This document shows, piece by piece, positions 1 through 9,285 of a DNA stretch of 64,000 nucleotides. The stretch covers positions 11,157,361-11,221,360 of the forward strand of contig OX336343.1 in NCBI GenBank assembly GCA_946902875.1, in the 5' to 3' direction. Each line of letters begins with the position of its first letter. Positions within the stretch are counted from its first letter, which is position 1. Below the pieces are notes generated by a model. The model had not been told where the DNA came from. It did not search any database and saw nothing but the letters and a program-made list of their open reading frames with translations. A program made the translations under genes and the position numbers. Origin of the DNA: Nematopogon swammerdamellus (Eukaryota > Arthropoda > Insecta > Lepidoptera > Adelidae).

Positions 1-760
1 AGCTCGGCCTTCGGCCTCGCCCTCTGTTACTTACTTTCTTCGAAAAGTTTACCCTCATCCTGAACGAAGCTCGGCCTTCGGCCTCGCCCATAGTTACTTA
101 CTTTCTTCGAAAAGGTTATCCTCTTCCTGAACGCAGCTCGGCCTTCGGCCTCGCCCATAGTTACTTACTGTCTTCGAGAAGGTTTATCGTCTTCCTGAAC
201 GCAACTCCGCCGTCGGCCTCAAAAAGTTACTCATTTTCTTCGAGGCGGTTTATCGTTTACCTGAACCCAGCTCGCCTTTAGTTACTTACTTTCTTCCTTT
301 GAAATACGAATTTCACGTGAGCGAAGCCGCGGGAAAAAGCTAGTCTTTAAGAAAGTAAGTAACAAAGGGCGAGGCCGAAGGCCGAGCTACGTTTAGAAAG
401 AGGATAACCTTTTCGAAGAATGTAAGTAACAGAGGGCGAGTCCAAAGGCCGAGCTGCGTTCAGGAAGACCATAAATCTTCTCGAAGAAAGTAACTTCTTT
501 GTTAGTTACTTTCATCAAAAAGGTTTATCCTCTTCCTGAACACATCTCGGCCTTCGGCCTCGCCCATAGTTACTTGCTGTCTTCGAGAATTTATCGTCTT
601 CCTGAACGCAGCTCGGCCTTCGGCCTCGCCCTTTGTTACTTGCTTTCTTCGAGGTTTATGGTCTTCCTGAACGCAGCTCGGCCTTCGGCCTCGCCCTTTG
701 TTACTTACTTTCTTCGAGTAGGTCTATCGTCTTCCTGAACGCAACTCATTCACAAACTTT
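1..760. repeat. Rearranged tandem array of about 67-bp units
   Basis: Units carrying the palindromic core CTCGGCCTTCGGCCTCG followed by a (G)TTACTTACTTTCTTCGA segment start near 1, 68, 135, 203 and 268, and again near 544, 609, 673 and 741, giving a period of 65-68 bases. Between about 346 and 490 the same unit appears twice in inverted orientation, so the block is direct, inverted, then direct again. Each unit can fold on its GGCCTTCGGCC core. A tail around 740-790 (CACAAACTTTCGTGTTTATAATATTAGTAG) resembles a common lepidopteran repeat end. Short open frames here are repeat translations and not genes. The array runs off the left edge. Confidence 0.85.
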
Positions 761-840
761 CGTGTTTATAATATTAGTAGTATTTATTTTGGGTAGGTTT
801 GGAGTGAGGCCTGATTTTAGAAATTATTACCTAAGCAAAA

Positions 841-1080
841 GCTAACAATATATAAATTTTTGAAATGTGCTAATTAAGCCCTTTCATTTGATAGCCAACA
901 CGGCATCATTAAAAATTATTTTTTTTAGTTCATTACTTTATGTCCTCTAGAGGGCGGCATATCTTATAGCCTATAGACGTTGGATGCGTCTTGACGACCA
1001 GCGGACGGTCAAGACGCATCCAACGATACCTCATTTGTCAAATTATTATAAGTAGTTTCGAAGGTAGGAGAGAACAGATG
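841..1080. other. AT-rich spacer with short inverted repeat
   Basis: No coding signal. A near-palindrome around 985-1025 (GTTGGATGCGTCTTGACGACC with its inverted partner) is the only structure seen; it looks like the end of a small DNA transposon remnant. Confidence 0.4.
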
Positions 1081-1083
1081 AAC

Positions 1084-1163
1084 ATACGTACATACATACA
1101 TACATACATACATACATACATACATACATACATACATACATACATACATACATACATACATAC
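1084..1163. repeat. (TACA)n microsatellite
   Basis: About twenty uninterrupted TACA repeats. The following bases, about 1170-1210, carry the tail CCTTTTCGCTTCGCCGTAGTCGGGTA, which recurs at about 31755-31785 and 52655-52685, in each case after CATACATA-rich DNA. The microsatellite therefore belongs to the end of a dispersed element family. Confidence 0.9.
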
Positions 1164-1214
1164 CGGTCAAAAACAAACTCTCCTTTTCGCTTCGCCGTAG
1201 TCGGGTAGAAATAA

Positions 1215-1720
1215 GAATCTTTTCGCTAATATTCCACGCATACTACACTACGTACCTACAATATAATAAACAAAACATACGATCAATTAACTTAAATCAA
1301 ATAGGAACTTCAGTTAAGTAAATATCCGCTAACATCGACTCGCAACAACACTTTTGCACCTAAAATTAATCAAATAGATACCTAACGAAGTTAACCTACA
1401 TAATATTATGAATCGAATTAAATAAGAAACTCTGCCGAGACAATGCATACACACACCGCGCTCCGCCAGATCGCATACCGCGTCGCACCCCGCGCCTCCT
1501 CCTCCGCGCTGCCAGTCTCCGCGAGCGAGACGCGCTACTAACCCCCGCCGCGCCGCGCCGCCGTTTATTTCGGCGCTTGGAACAATTCGATTTGTATGGG
1601 AGCCACATCTTAGCGTAGCCGGAAGTGAATTTTAGTAAGCCTATCCTGTGTCCCGTATAATAAAATGGGCTTGTACTAAGTTTCATCAAATTCGGATGAT
1701 GGCTTTAAGAGTTATGGAGG
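1215..1720. other. Non-coding stretch, GC-rich centre
   Basis: AT-rich flanks enclose a GC-rich core at about 1440-1575. The open frame across the core is arginine-rich and repetitive on the minus strand, with no recognisable domain. No gene is supported. Confidence 0.4.
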
Positions 1721-1722
1721 AA

Positions 1723-1752
1723 CATACATACATACATACATACATACATACA
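1723..1752. repeat. (CATA)n microsatellite
   Basis: Seven to eight CATA units, the same repeat as the array about 600 bases to the left. Confidence 0.85.
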
Positions 1753-1890
1753 GAAAAGATTTCTAAAAATCGTCAATTTAGCTTTAGTATCATACATAGA
1801 GGCTACAAACTCAATATTTCCTAAAACAAAGTAACTTACTCCATGACCATCCCTTACAGATTTATTATTAGTATAATATAATATAATAAT

Positions 1891-2579
1891 CAGACATGTG
1901 ATTTCCGGTTGTTCGCAGCTTGCCAACACCGAGTATCTGCATAGACACAACCTAGTAGCCAGGATTATCCACCAGCAACTTGCCTTAAAGTTCAACCTTG
2001 TGGGTACCGAGGTGCCTTACTATAAGTACAATCCACCGCCAGTTCTCGAGAACGGTCATGTCACACTCTACTGGGACCGGTCCATTATTACAGATAGGAC
2101 TATTCTTGCGAATAGACCTGATATTGTGATAGTGGACCGGGAGGCGAGGCGTGCAACGCTCGTCGATATCGCCGTGCCGCACGATGGTAACCTCGTCAGT
2201 AAGGAAGCAGAGAAGATGCTGAAGTATCTGGATCTGCAGCACGAGGTTACCAAAATGTGGCCCGTCGACTCGACGATCGTTGTGCCCATAGTCGTATCAG
2301 CGCATGGGCTGATAGCGAAGAGCCTCGATGACCACCTTAAGAGGCTCTCGCTGAGTGGTTGGGTCAAGGGCCAGATCCAGAAGGCAGCCCTGCTCGACAC
2401 TTCACGCATCGTCCGGAGGTTCCTCTCTTTGGGACCCGACCATCGGTAGCCTGGGCTCGCCCCGCCGCCGGTGGTGGAAACTCCGTTTGTTTTTATATTA
2501 ATTTTAGGTTTTAATTAAAAAAAAAAATGTAAAATTTGTATAAAAAGAAATGTGGAAATAAATGGATAAAATAATAATA
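1891..2579 (+). mobile_element. 5'-truncated R4/Dong-like non-LTR retrotransposon copy
   Basis: This is the 3' end of the same family as the next element: the last part of the open frame plus an approximately 130-base 3' UTR. It starts abruptly in the middle of the zinc-knuckle region, directly after TAA/TATA-rich DNA (1861-1890), and ends in an ATAATAATAA run at about 2570-2579. Abrupt 5' truncation with an intact 3' end is the mark of target-primed reverse transcription. TAA repeats on both sides fit the TAA preference described for Dong-type elements. The second copy begins immediately after the 3' tail. Confidence 0.85.
1892..2449 (+). pseudogene. C-terminal remnant of the retrotransposon protein
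   Basis: An open frame equivalent to the last ~180 residues of the 959-residue protein downstream. It begins inside the CCHC knuckle (only the final His and Cys remain) and continues through the restriction-like endonuclease core, with RPDIVIVDRE and TLVDIAVPHD, to the TAG stop. A small in-frame deletion lies near the C-terminus, where the other copy reads LSLEPLAWIKG and this one LSLSGWVKG. There is no reverse transcriptase and no start codon context, so it cannot encode an active element. Similarity to the second copy is high but clearly not identical, so the two are different insertions and not a recent duplication. Confidence 0.85.
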
Positions 2580-5441
2580 AAAACTAGCGAAAACTTAGTC
2601 GATACCCACTCACTCCTCTGCTGTGCGGCGATCGCCGCATGTCGAATAGCCGGTGTCAAATTCGAAAACAATAACCGCGTGAGACACTCAGGCCCAATGT
2701 TGGCGGTCCCCGCTTGGCAGAGGAGAATACAGAAACGTATCGACGAGACGCGGGTCCTCATAGGGAAGCTTTGCTGCTTCAGGTCGGGAAATATGCGACC
2801 AAAAATTATGCGGTTCGTGACTAAAGTCCTAAAAGGGGTTGTAATAAGGCCCTCCCATCCCAACTTCCAGTCAGTGGTCACGGAGCGCATAGACGACCTG
2901 AAGCAGCAGATTAGCGCGTGGGCAAAGCGTATTCGCCGCTATAGAGAGCGTGTCGATCGATATCAACTGAATCGCCAGTTCCAGAGTGACCAAAGGCGGG
3001 TGTATAGAAACTGGGAGCAGCCTAAACAGCTAGTGGCAGATGAGGCTAAACCTACCAAAGCAGAAAATTGTCAATTCTGGAGTAAAATATGGTCAGAGCC
3101 CGTCTGCCACGTCGAAGGTGAATGGATGAAGACTGTCGAGCGAGCATGTCAGGATATAGAGCCGATGGAGCCAGTGAACTTGACAGAGCTTGATGTTAGT
3201 TCGGCAATCCGTCGTGCCCACAATTGGAAGTCTCCCGGGGCCGACGGACTGCACAACTTCTGGCTCAAATGGCTTACTTGCTGCCATGCTCGCTTGGCAA
3301 TTCAATACCAAGAAGCCATAGACCAACGACTGCTACCAGAGTTCATGACCACAGGCATCACCCACCTGCTCCATAAGACCGGTAGTACCGCGGATCCAAA
3401 AAATTACAGACCAATTACATGTTTGCCCACTATCTATAAACTACTGACATCCATTCTGACAAACAAAATAAATGTTCACGACCGCCAAAATAACATCATG
3501 TCGGCTACTCAGAATGGGTGTCGGGCTGGATCCCGCGGTACTAAGGAGCTTCTTCTCATAGATGCGACTATTTTCCAGCAGGTTCGCCGCAGCAGAAAGA
3601 ATCTGTCCGCCACCAGGATTGACTATAAAAAGGCATTTGATTCTGTACCCCACACATGGCTCAAGAAAGTTTTACTACTATACAAAGTTGATGAAAACAT
3701 CTGTCAATTCCTGAGTGCATGTATGGAACAATGGAAAACAGTCCTCAGCCTTCCAGGTGAAAGGCAGCTTTCTGATGTGGAAGACTGCATTCATATACGG
3801 CGGGGCATCTTCCAGGGTGACAGCCTGAGCCCGCTTTGGTTCTGCTTAGCTCTGAACCCTCTCAGTTCGCTTCTGGAGGATTTGGGACTGGGCTACTTTC
3901 TGCGGAGAGGGAGCCACTCGATTTCTCACTTGTTCTATATGGATGACCTAAAAATACTGGCTAGTTCGGACTCTGAGCTGATGTCGATGCTGAAGACAAC
4001 TGAAAATTTCAGCATGGACATTGGAATGGAGTTCGGGATAGACAAGTGTGCGAGCATCCATATAAAACGAGGGAGGGTCACGGCCTCCGATGGGATTCAA
4101 CTCTCGGAGTCGGTGAACATTCGAGCCCTCTCTGACGAAGAAACCTACAAATATTTGGGTATGCAGGAGTGTCTTGGTATCAAGGATGCGGTCATGAAAC
4201 AACACGCAAAGGCTAAATTCTATCACCGTCTCACAATAGTACTGAAAAGTCTATTGTCGGGCAGTAATAAAATCAGAGCTTACAATGGTTGGGTCATGCC
4301 CGTTCTTATATACACCTTTGGCATACTCAAATGGTCTCAGACTGAGCTGGACGCCCTGGACAGAAAGGTCAGAACGCTGATGACGACGTCCCGGATGCAT
4401 CACCCACGATCATCGGTCATGAGATTGTATATCCCGCGGAAGTGTGGGGGTAGAGGTATGCTAAATGCCAAGAACCTACACAACCGCGAGGTATGCAATC
4501 TCCGTCAGTATTTTATGGAAAAGACTGATGTTTGTGAGATGCACCGCGATGTCGTCGTCAGCGATAAAGGCCTTACCCCGCTGGACATGGGAAAAGAGGA
4601 CTGGCGGAAACCGGTTGTACTGAGCACCGAGGACCGCATGGAAGTATGGAAAGGCAAGGCGCTGCACGGTAGGTACTTCCGGTCTCTCACGGGACCGGAT
4701 GTAGATCAACTCGCCTCCGTGCACTGGCTACGCTTCGGGGACCTCTTTGGGGAAACCGAGGGTTTTGTCTGTTCAATACAAGACGAAGTTGTCAAGACCA
4801 ACAATTACAGGAGATTCATTATGAAGGATGGCACCATTGACATCTGCCGCGCCTGCCACAAACCTGGCGAATCCCTCAGACATGTAATCTCGGCTTGTTC
4901 GCAACTTGCCAACTCCGAGTATTTGCACAGGCACAACCTAGTAGCCAGGATCATCCATCAGCAACTTGCTTTGAAGTTCAACCTTGTCGGCTCGGAGGTG
5001 CCTTACTACAAGTATAACCCACAGCCAGTTCTCGAAAATGCTCACATCACGCTCTACTGGGACCGGTCGATTATCACTGATAGGACTATTATGGCTAATA
5101 GACCGGACATAGTGATAATCGACCGGGAGACGCGGCGCGCAGCGCTCGTCGACATCACGGTGCCGCATGACGAGAACCTTGTGAAGGCAGAAAAGGACAA
5201 GATGTTAAAATACATCGATCTGTCTCACGAGGTTACCAACATGTGGCCCGTGGACTCGACGATCGTTGTGCCCATAGTCGTGTCTGCGCATGGGCTGATA
5301 GCGAAGAGCCTCGACCATCATCTCAAGAGGCTCTCGCTAGAGCCACTTGCTTGGATCAAGGGTCAGATGCAGAAGGCGGTCTTGCTCGACACCGCTCGAA
5401 TTGTCCGGAGGTTTCTCTCTCTCGGGTCCGACCATCGGTAG
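2562..5441 (+). CDS. R4/Dong-like retrotransposon reverse transcriptase-endonuclease
   Basis: An uninterrupted 959-codon frame. The reverse transcriptase copies element RNA at a nicked target. Fingers/palm motifs can be read in order: KNYRPITCLPT (motif 1-2), QNGCRAGSRGT, the motif A aspartate at residue 354 (DYKKAFDSV), GIFQGDSLSPL (motif B), FYMDD with catalytic Asp461-Asp462 (motif C) and YKYLGM (motif E). A CX2CX8HX4C knuckle starts at residue 762, followed by a restriction-like endonuclease with Asp849 (RPDIVII) and Asp864 (LVDITVP). This order, RT then knuckle then restriction-like endonuclease with no apurinic endonuclease, is the R2/R4/NeSL-type layout. The N-terminal C2H2 finger and Myb region of R2/R4 proteins is not seen, and the first ATG lies in the 3' tail of the upstream copy, so the frame is probably 5'-truncated. 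All visible catalytic residues are intact. Confidence 0.9.
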   Translation: MDKIIIKTSENLVDTHSLLCCAAIAACRIAGVKFENNNRVRHSGPMLAVPAWQRRIQKRIDETRVLIGKLCCFRSGNMRPKIMRFVTKVLKGVVIRPSHPNFQSVVTERIDDLKQQISAWAKRIRRYRERVDRYQLNRQFQSDQRRVYRNWEQPKQLVADEAKPTKAENCQFWSKIWSEPVCHVEGEWMKTVERACQDIEPMEPVNLTELDVSSAIRRAHNWKSPGADGLHNFWLKWLTCCHARLAIQYQEAIDQRLLPEFMTTGITHLLHKTGSTADPKNYRPITCLPTIYKLLTSILTNKINVHDRQNNIMSATQNGCRAGSRGTKELLLIDATIFQQVRRSRKNLSATRIDYKKAFDSVPHTWLKKVLLLYKVDENICQFLSACMEQWKTVLSLPGERQLSDVEDCIHIRRGIFQGDSLSPLWFCLALNPLSSLLEDLGLGYFLRRGSHSISHLFYMDDLKILASSDSELMSMLKTTENFSMDIGMEFGIDKCASIHIKRGRVTASDGIQLSESVNIRALSDEETYKYLGMQECLGIKDAVMKQHAKAKFYHRLTIVLKSLLSGSNKIRAYNGWVMPVLIYTFGILKWSQTELDALDRKVRTLMTTSRMHHPRSSVMRLYIPRKCGGRGMLNAKNLHNREVCNLRQYFMEKTDVCEMHRDVVVSDKGLTPLDMGKEDWRKPVVLSTEDRMEVWKGKALHGRYFRSLTGPDVDQLASVHWLRFGDLFGETEGFVCSIQDEVVKTNNYRRFIMKDGTIDICRACHKPGESLRHVISACSQLANSEYLHRHNLVARIIHQQLALKFNLVGSEVPYYKYNPQPVLENAHITLYWDRSIITDRTIMANRPDIVIIDRETRRAALVDITVPHDENLVKAEKDKMLKYIDLSHEVTNMWPVDSTIVVPIVVSAHGLIAKSLDHHLKRLSLEPLAWIKGQMQKAVLLDTARIVRRFLSLGSDHR

Positions 5442-5570
5442 CCTGGGTTCGCCCCGCCGCCGGTGGTGGAAATTCCATTTTGTTATTTTGTATTAATTTT
5501 AGATTTAGGTTTTATTTGTAAAATTAATATAAAAAAAGAAAAAATGTGTAAATAAACGAATATATAATAA
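2580..5570 (+). mobile_element. R4/Dong-like non-LTR retrotransposon, near-full copy
   Basis: The body starts at about 2580 (AAACTAGCGAAAAC), right after the TAA run that closes the upstream copy. It contains the long open frame and ends with a 3' UTR of about 120 bases and a TATAATAATAATAT run at about 5560-5570. The two 3' UTRs can be aligned by eye: both have GCCCCGCCGCCGGTGGTGGAAA just after the stop, then an AT-rich tail. No poly(A) tail is present; the ends are TAA-rich as in Dong/R4. The missing N-terminal fingers suggest mild 5' truncation. Confidence 0.85.
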
Positions 5571-5766
5571 TAATATATTGATTGATTAGAAAGCTGGTTT
5601 AATCGGGATGGTTGTTAGCTATGTTTGTAATCAATTAATGAAGTAATTAAGTAATAAAAAAAATTATTATCTTAAAAAGAGAACGGAATTGCATTCGGTT
5701 TTATTAAAAGCTTGAAATAAAAGTTAAATTTTAAATTTTAAAAACCCCGACCCTTTAAAAAGTCAA
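5571..5766. other. AT-rich spacer
   Basis: No coding signal or recognised repeat. Confidence 0.4.
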
Positions 5767-5767
5767 A

Positions 5768-5898
5768 AATAATTTCCTTTTACTTACTTAAAGGAGTCGG
5801 GGGACCGCTAAGTAAATAAAATATAAAACTCAGATCTGCGCGGGAATTTACTTAGCGGTCCCCCGACTCCTTTAAGTAAGTAAACGGAAATTATTTTG
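5768..5898. repeat. Long perfect-looking hairpin (fold-back MITE)
   Basis: Two arms of about 50 bases, left 5768-5817 and right 5848-5898, are near-perfect inverted copies (GGAGTCGGGGGACCGCTAAG facing CTTAGCGGTCCCCCGACTCC) around a ~30-base loop. No open frame lies inside. Size and structure fit a small fold-back transposon remnant. Confidence 0.85.
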
Positions 5899-5899
5899 A

Positions 5900-6350
5900 C
5901 GTGAATTTGATGAAACGTCTTTGGGCTCGGGTAAGTAAGGGGATGCGACTAAAAAATTAAGACTTTTTTTGTACTTTGACTTCAAATACGTAATACATTT
6001 TTATTTTGTCATTCTATCCTTTCTGGCCCAAATCAGCCCTTCAAGTTGGCATGTTTTTAAAAATGCGAAAAAACGCAAACTTCAAACACCTCTCGCGCTT
6101 TAGAGACGAACTAACGAACAGACAAAGGTTTTAACTTTAAGAAAACCTTGTATCAAGCCTAGGTGGGGCATTAAGGGCTACCAAACTTGAAAACATTTCT
6201 TACGATTTTTTTTTTTCAAACTGCGCAAACCTCAAATTCACGAACTAAGTTTGACGGCTGCGTGTGTAGGTACATGCAGACTTTTTTTTACTTTTTAAGG
6301 GTCGTTTTTTTTTTTATTTGTAATTTAACTTTTGTATGTTGTTCTTATTC
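5900..6350. other. AT-rich spacer with homopolymer T runs
   Basis: Nothing coding. Several T-runs, the last of them directly before the SINE at 6353. Confidence 0.4.
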
Positions 6351-6352
6351 AA

Positions 6353-6750
6353 TTTTTTTTTATGTAATCCGGTATGGGTGGCTGAGTTGGACGGGCCAAA
6401 GCGCATGCTCCGACCAGCCAATATCACTTCCGAGAAGGTAGGTGCCATACCGGAGACTTCCCTGGATTGCTGGCTATACTGGACTAGAGGAGAACACAAC
6501 CGAGGCTGCTATGCGGCCATCTTACATCCAGTACGGTGGTACCAACCCAGTCGGCTACAATTTGAGCCTACCACCTAGTAAGGGGCAAGGGAAGGGACCT
6601 ACAGTTTTACACCGGTTCCGAAAGGTGAAGCAACAGGTATGCACGTAATTTTTTTCGTCAGAAAAAACTCATTGGTACACGCCGACGGGATTCGAACCGC
6701 GGACCTCTCGCACGAGAAACCGATGCAAATACCACTGGGCCACCCGCCGC
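6353..6750 (-). mobile_element. SINE with tRNA-type head (subfamily B), full length
   Basis: Read on the minus strand, the element starts at about 6750 with a tRNA-like head: A-box TGGCCCAGTGGTA and B-box GGTTCGAATCC. It continues through a body containing GTAAAACTGTAGGTCCCTTCCC and CTAGGTGGTAG, and ends at an A-tail (the T-run 6353-6360 on the plus strand). Body blocks such as CTACCACCTAGTAAGG, GGGACCTACAGTTTTAC and GGCTAYACTGRACTRGA are shared with the 5S-headed SINE copies elsewhere in this window, so the two are sister subfamilies with different heads. Overlapping short open frames are not genes. Confidence 0.8.
6678..6750 (-). promoter_or_regulatory. tRNA-like RNA polymerase III promoter of the SINE
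   Basis: A degenerate tRNA fold with recognisable A box and B box (GGTTCGAATCC). The acceptor stem is not clean, so this is a SINE head and not a working tRNA gene. Confidence 0.65.
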
Positions 6751-7009
6751 TTATAATTGCGTTTGTTATTCCTTCTTTTCTTTTTTCCAATGAAGCAAGG
6801 CATCCAGCCAGGTCTCCGTTTGTTGAATTGATAGTTGGTTCAAAATTTAAGGCATTATGCCATGTCTTCTTTTGTTTACGATAAAGTCCTCTACAGTATA
6901 TAAACGTCAATAAATCATCATCATATTGTAGTCATAAGTCCTAGTTCAGTCATTTTCAAATCCAGTTATTATAAATTCATATGTCCTGAATAGTATTAGC
7001 CACAGTACT

Positions 7010-7295
7010 TTTTTTATGGATAGCGCGATATGTCGCATTATTTCACCTACAAGTAGGTGTCTAACGATGCCTATGTACATGCACGGGGATTGCGAATGCT
7101 ATGCCGGCCTGACAGGAGCCTTTTGAACACCCCTTTTGAAAAACGCCAGGCTGTACTTGGGAGGAAATAGATGGGCATGGAGTGCGTTCCATATTTTCCC
7201 GGTTCTGTGAATAAACATTACCTATCACCTACAGAACCGGTTGGTGCGCATCCGTGGTGGTCGGTTGAATAGGGGTGCATCCCCTGCCTAGTACG
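7010..7295 (-). mobile_element. LINE 3' end (same family as the copy at 32.5 kb)
   Basis: After a T-run (the A-tail on the minus strand) come blocks matching the 32488-33505 element: GATAGCGCGA, ACAAGTAGGTGTCTAACGATGC, GCCGGCCTGACAGG and GTACTTGGGAGGAAATAGATGGGC. They correspond to the last ~90 codons of that element's reverse transcriptase frame. Frameshifts and deletions leave no open frame. Confidence 0.8.
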
Positions 7296-7299
7296 CGGA

Positions 7300-7965
7300 G
7301 CTACATCACCTACTACAGCCGTGATGTCAGCCCATAACACCTTGGTGAACTAGGTCCCGTATCAGTGCTTCCCTTTGGTCGTGCCGGCTACACTGAACTG
7401 GACGGAAAACTATAACAATTTTCATAAGCCGGATAGGGTTTAAACCGTCCGGTTTGGCACAGCCGCACTGAATAATAACAACACGTTTGGCCGAAGCGGC
7501 TATGAAAATAATTTGTGTTTTCCGTCCCGGCGGCGCACACTGGTTCCAAATTGAAAAAAGCGGACTTAGGAATTTAGTCTGGATTTTCGGATTTTTTTGT
7601 GATCTGTCTGTCATATTATGTTAAAGAGGTTCATTAGGCCCGAGGCCCGAAAATCCAGACTAAATTCCTAAGTCCGTTTTTTTTTTTCAATTTGGAACCA
7701 GTGTGCGGCGGCGTCACTAAGTAAGGGGAAGCACTGACATTAGCTAGTTCACCAAGATGTTATGGGCTGACATCACGGCTGTTGTAGGTAAATGTGAAGT
7801 AACTAACCATGTCAAGTTCCATAAAAAAAATTATAACCGTTTCCCTTACCTTTATAAAGTGCGTACCATCTATAAACTAGTTTTACGTTAAATCCGAACG
7901 ACGGCCAGCCTCAACGGTCAACGGTCACACATCTAAATAACGGCCGCGTCCCGAGCTACCGAGGC
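7300..7965. mobile_element. Cluster of SINE fragments arranged as a fold-back
   Basis: SINE body pieces lie in alternating orientation: minus at about 7309-7450, plus at about 7455-7527, plus at about 7717-7835 and minus at about 7885-7965 (the last with the 5' head motif GAGCTACCGAGGCTGACA). Between them, arms of about 60 bases at 7529-7592 and 7647-7713 are inverted copies (GGTTCCAAATTG, GGACTTAGGAATTTAGTCTGG and partners). The block could fold into one large imperfect hairpin. It looks like repeated insertion plus inversion. Confidence 0.7.
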
Positions 7966-7969
7966 TGAC

Positions 7970-8974
7970 ACTTCCCGGTGTAGCGATAGGTATTTACGAG
8001 GGTATTTACTTAGATTACACAGGACACAGCGGTAACCACAACGAAACGAGGACTTCTACTTTGGTAGGCGGTTGTATTTCTCACAGCCGAGCGTTACCCA
8101 GCGATGTGTGGAGAAAAGCACACAAATGCGCCATAGTTCTACAATAATATCTCCATTGTTGATGATTGCTGGTAACGGCCCTTTAATCGGTTAAGGACAG
8201 ATTCGGTTTAGGACAGATTAAGTTTAGGACAGAAGTACAATTAAGTACGAAATTCAAACCTAAGATTTTCTGCTCCACATTTTTCCCGCAGCGCTCTTTG
8301 GAGGGAAATCAGCGACAAGAGCGCGCAACTTCCTCATTCCATTAAGTTTTATTCCATCTGTTCTCAAATTGTACGCAACACCACCGAAGTATCGTCCAAT
8401 TGTCAAGAATGTCTTTACCGCAAACGTAAAAACGCAAACGTGACAGCATGAGCTGGGTTTTTATCCGGGGTATCCGGGCATGATCAGCATTTTTCGTGCG
8501 CGCCGCGTATATTACGAAAGTTTGAGGCGACTCAAATTTGAGGCGAATAACAAAGTCGGCACGTTCCCGCTCTCCCACTCGCTTGCCGGCGACTGTTATT
8601 GAAGAAAGGGCCAGATTCCACAATATTGTGCCTTTTCGTGTTTTGAACAGCGCAGTGCGCCGCCCCCGCACACGCCTCCACCTCGCCGCGTCTCTGCCCT
8701 GCCGCCCCTGTATACGTAACATCGTCAGCTTGGGATTTCAAATATTAGATCCCATTACTTTGCATCTTGTACGTCTTTATCAAGCTTTTGATGTGATTTT
8801 CTTCCTTTACGAACAGCCATGTAACGTGAAAAAGTATAGTTAGGTACATATCTATAATATTATGTATGGGGACTGAAAGGTTACTGATGTCGCCGGTATT
8901 ATATCTACCTAAGGGGAGAGACATTTTTCTTATTGTCCACACTTAGACAGTGAGGTCGGGAGAATCAGTTAAGT
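7970..8974. other. No gene recognised
   Basis: Mixed-composition unique-looking DNA, with a mildly GC-rich stretch at about 8560-8720. Frames on both strands are arginine-rich and show no domain or convincing splice structure. A repeated GGACAGATT(A/C)RGTTTAGGACAG motif lies near 8200-8235. Confidence 0.35.
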
Positions 8975-8977
8975 ATA

Positions 8978-9075
8978 TAGTTCGTGTTTTTAGTCCAGTT
9001 CAGTGTAGCCGGTACGACCAAAGGGTAACCCTCACATGGCACCTAGTTCACGCAGGTGTTATGAGATGACAACAT
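8978..9075 (+). mobile_element. SINE 3' fragment
   Basis: TAGTCCAGTTCAGTGTAGCC, GGCACCTAGTTCA and GGTGTTATGRGMTGACA match the 3' half of the 5S-headed SINE in plus orientation; diverged. Confidence 0.65.
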
Positions 9076-9285
9076 GCACGGGTATACAGCCTACAATGTC
9101 AGGTCCCACTAAAAGGCGGTTAAATTCGAGTCGGACTTGCGCACCGAGGGTTCCGTACCACCATGTAATTGGTGAGTTTTTATTTTAGAGTTTGCACTAC
9201 AATCACACCAAGTTTAATGCTTGATGTATTACAGTTTTTACGATAGAGCAAAAACAAAAAAACAAAAAATTGGTTGTCTGTAAAG

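Noticed and set aside
1084..1163. CRISPR-like or other prokaryotic repeat system
   Set aside because: Simple TACA microsatellite in a eukaryotic genome.
1396..1689. 97-codon minus-strand open frame
   Set aside because: Arginine-rich translation of a GC-rich patch with no domain; composition artefact.
2068..2409. Minus-strand frames opposite the retrotransposon
   Set aside because: Shadows of the plus-strand coding frame.
6678..6750. Stand-alone tRNA gene
   Set aside because: It is continuous with a SINE body and A-tail.
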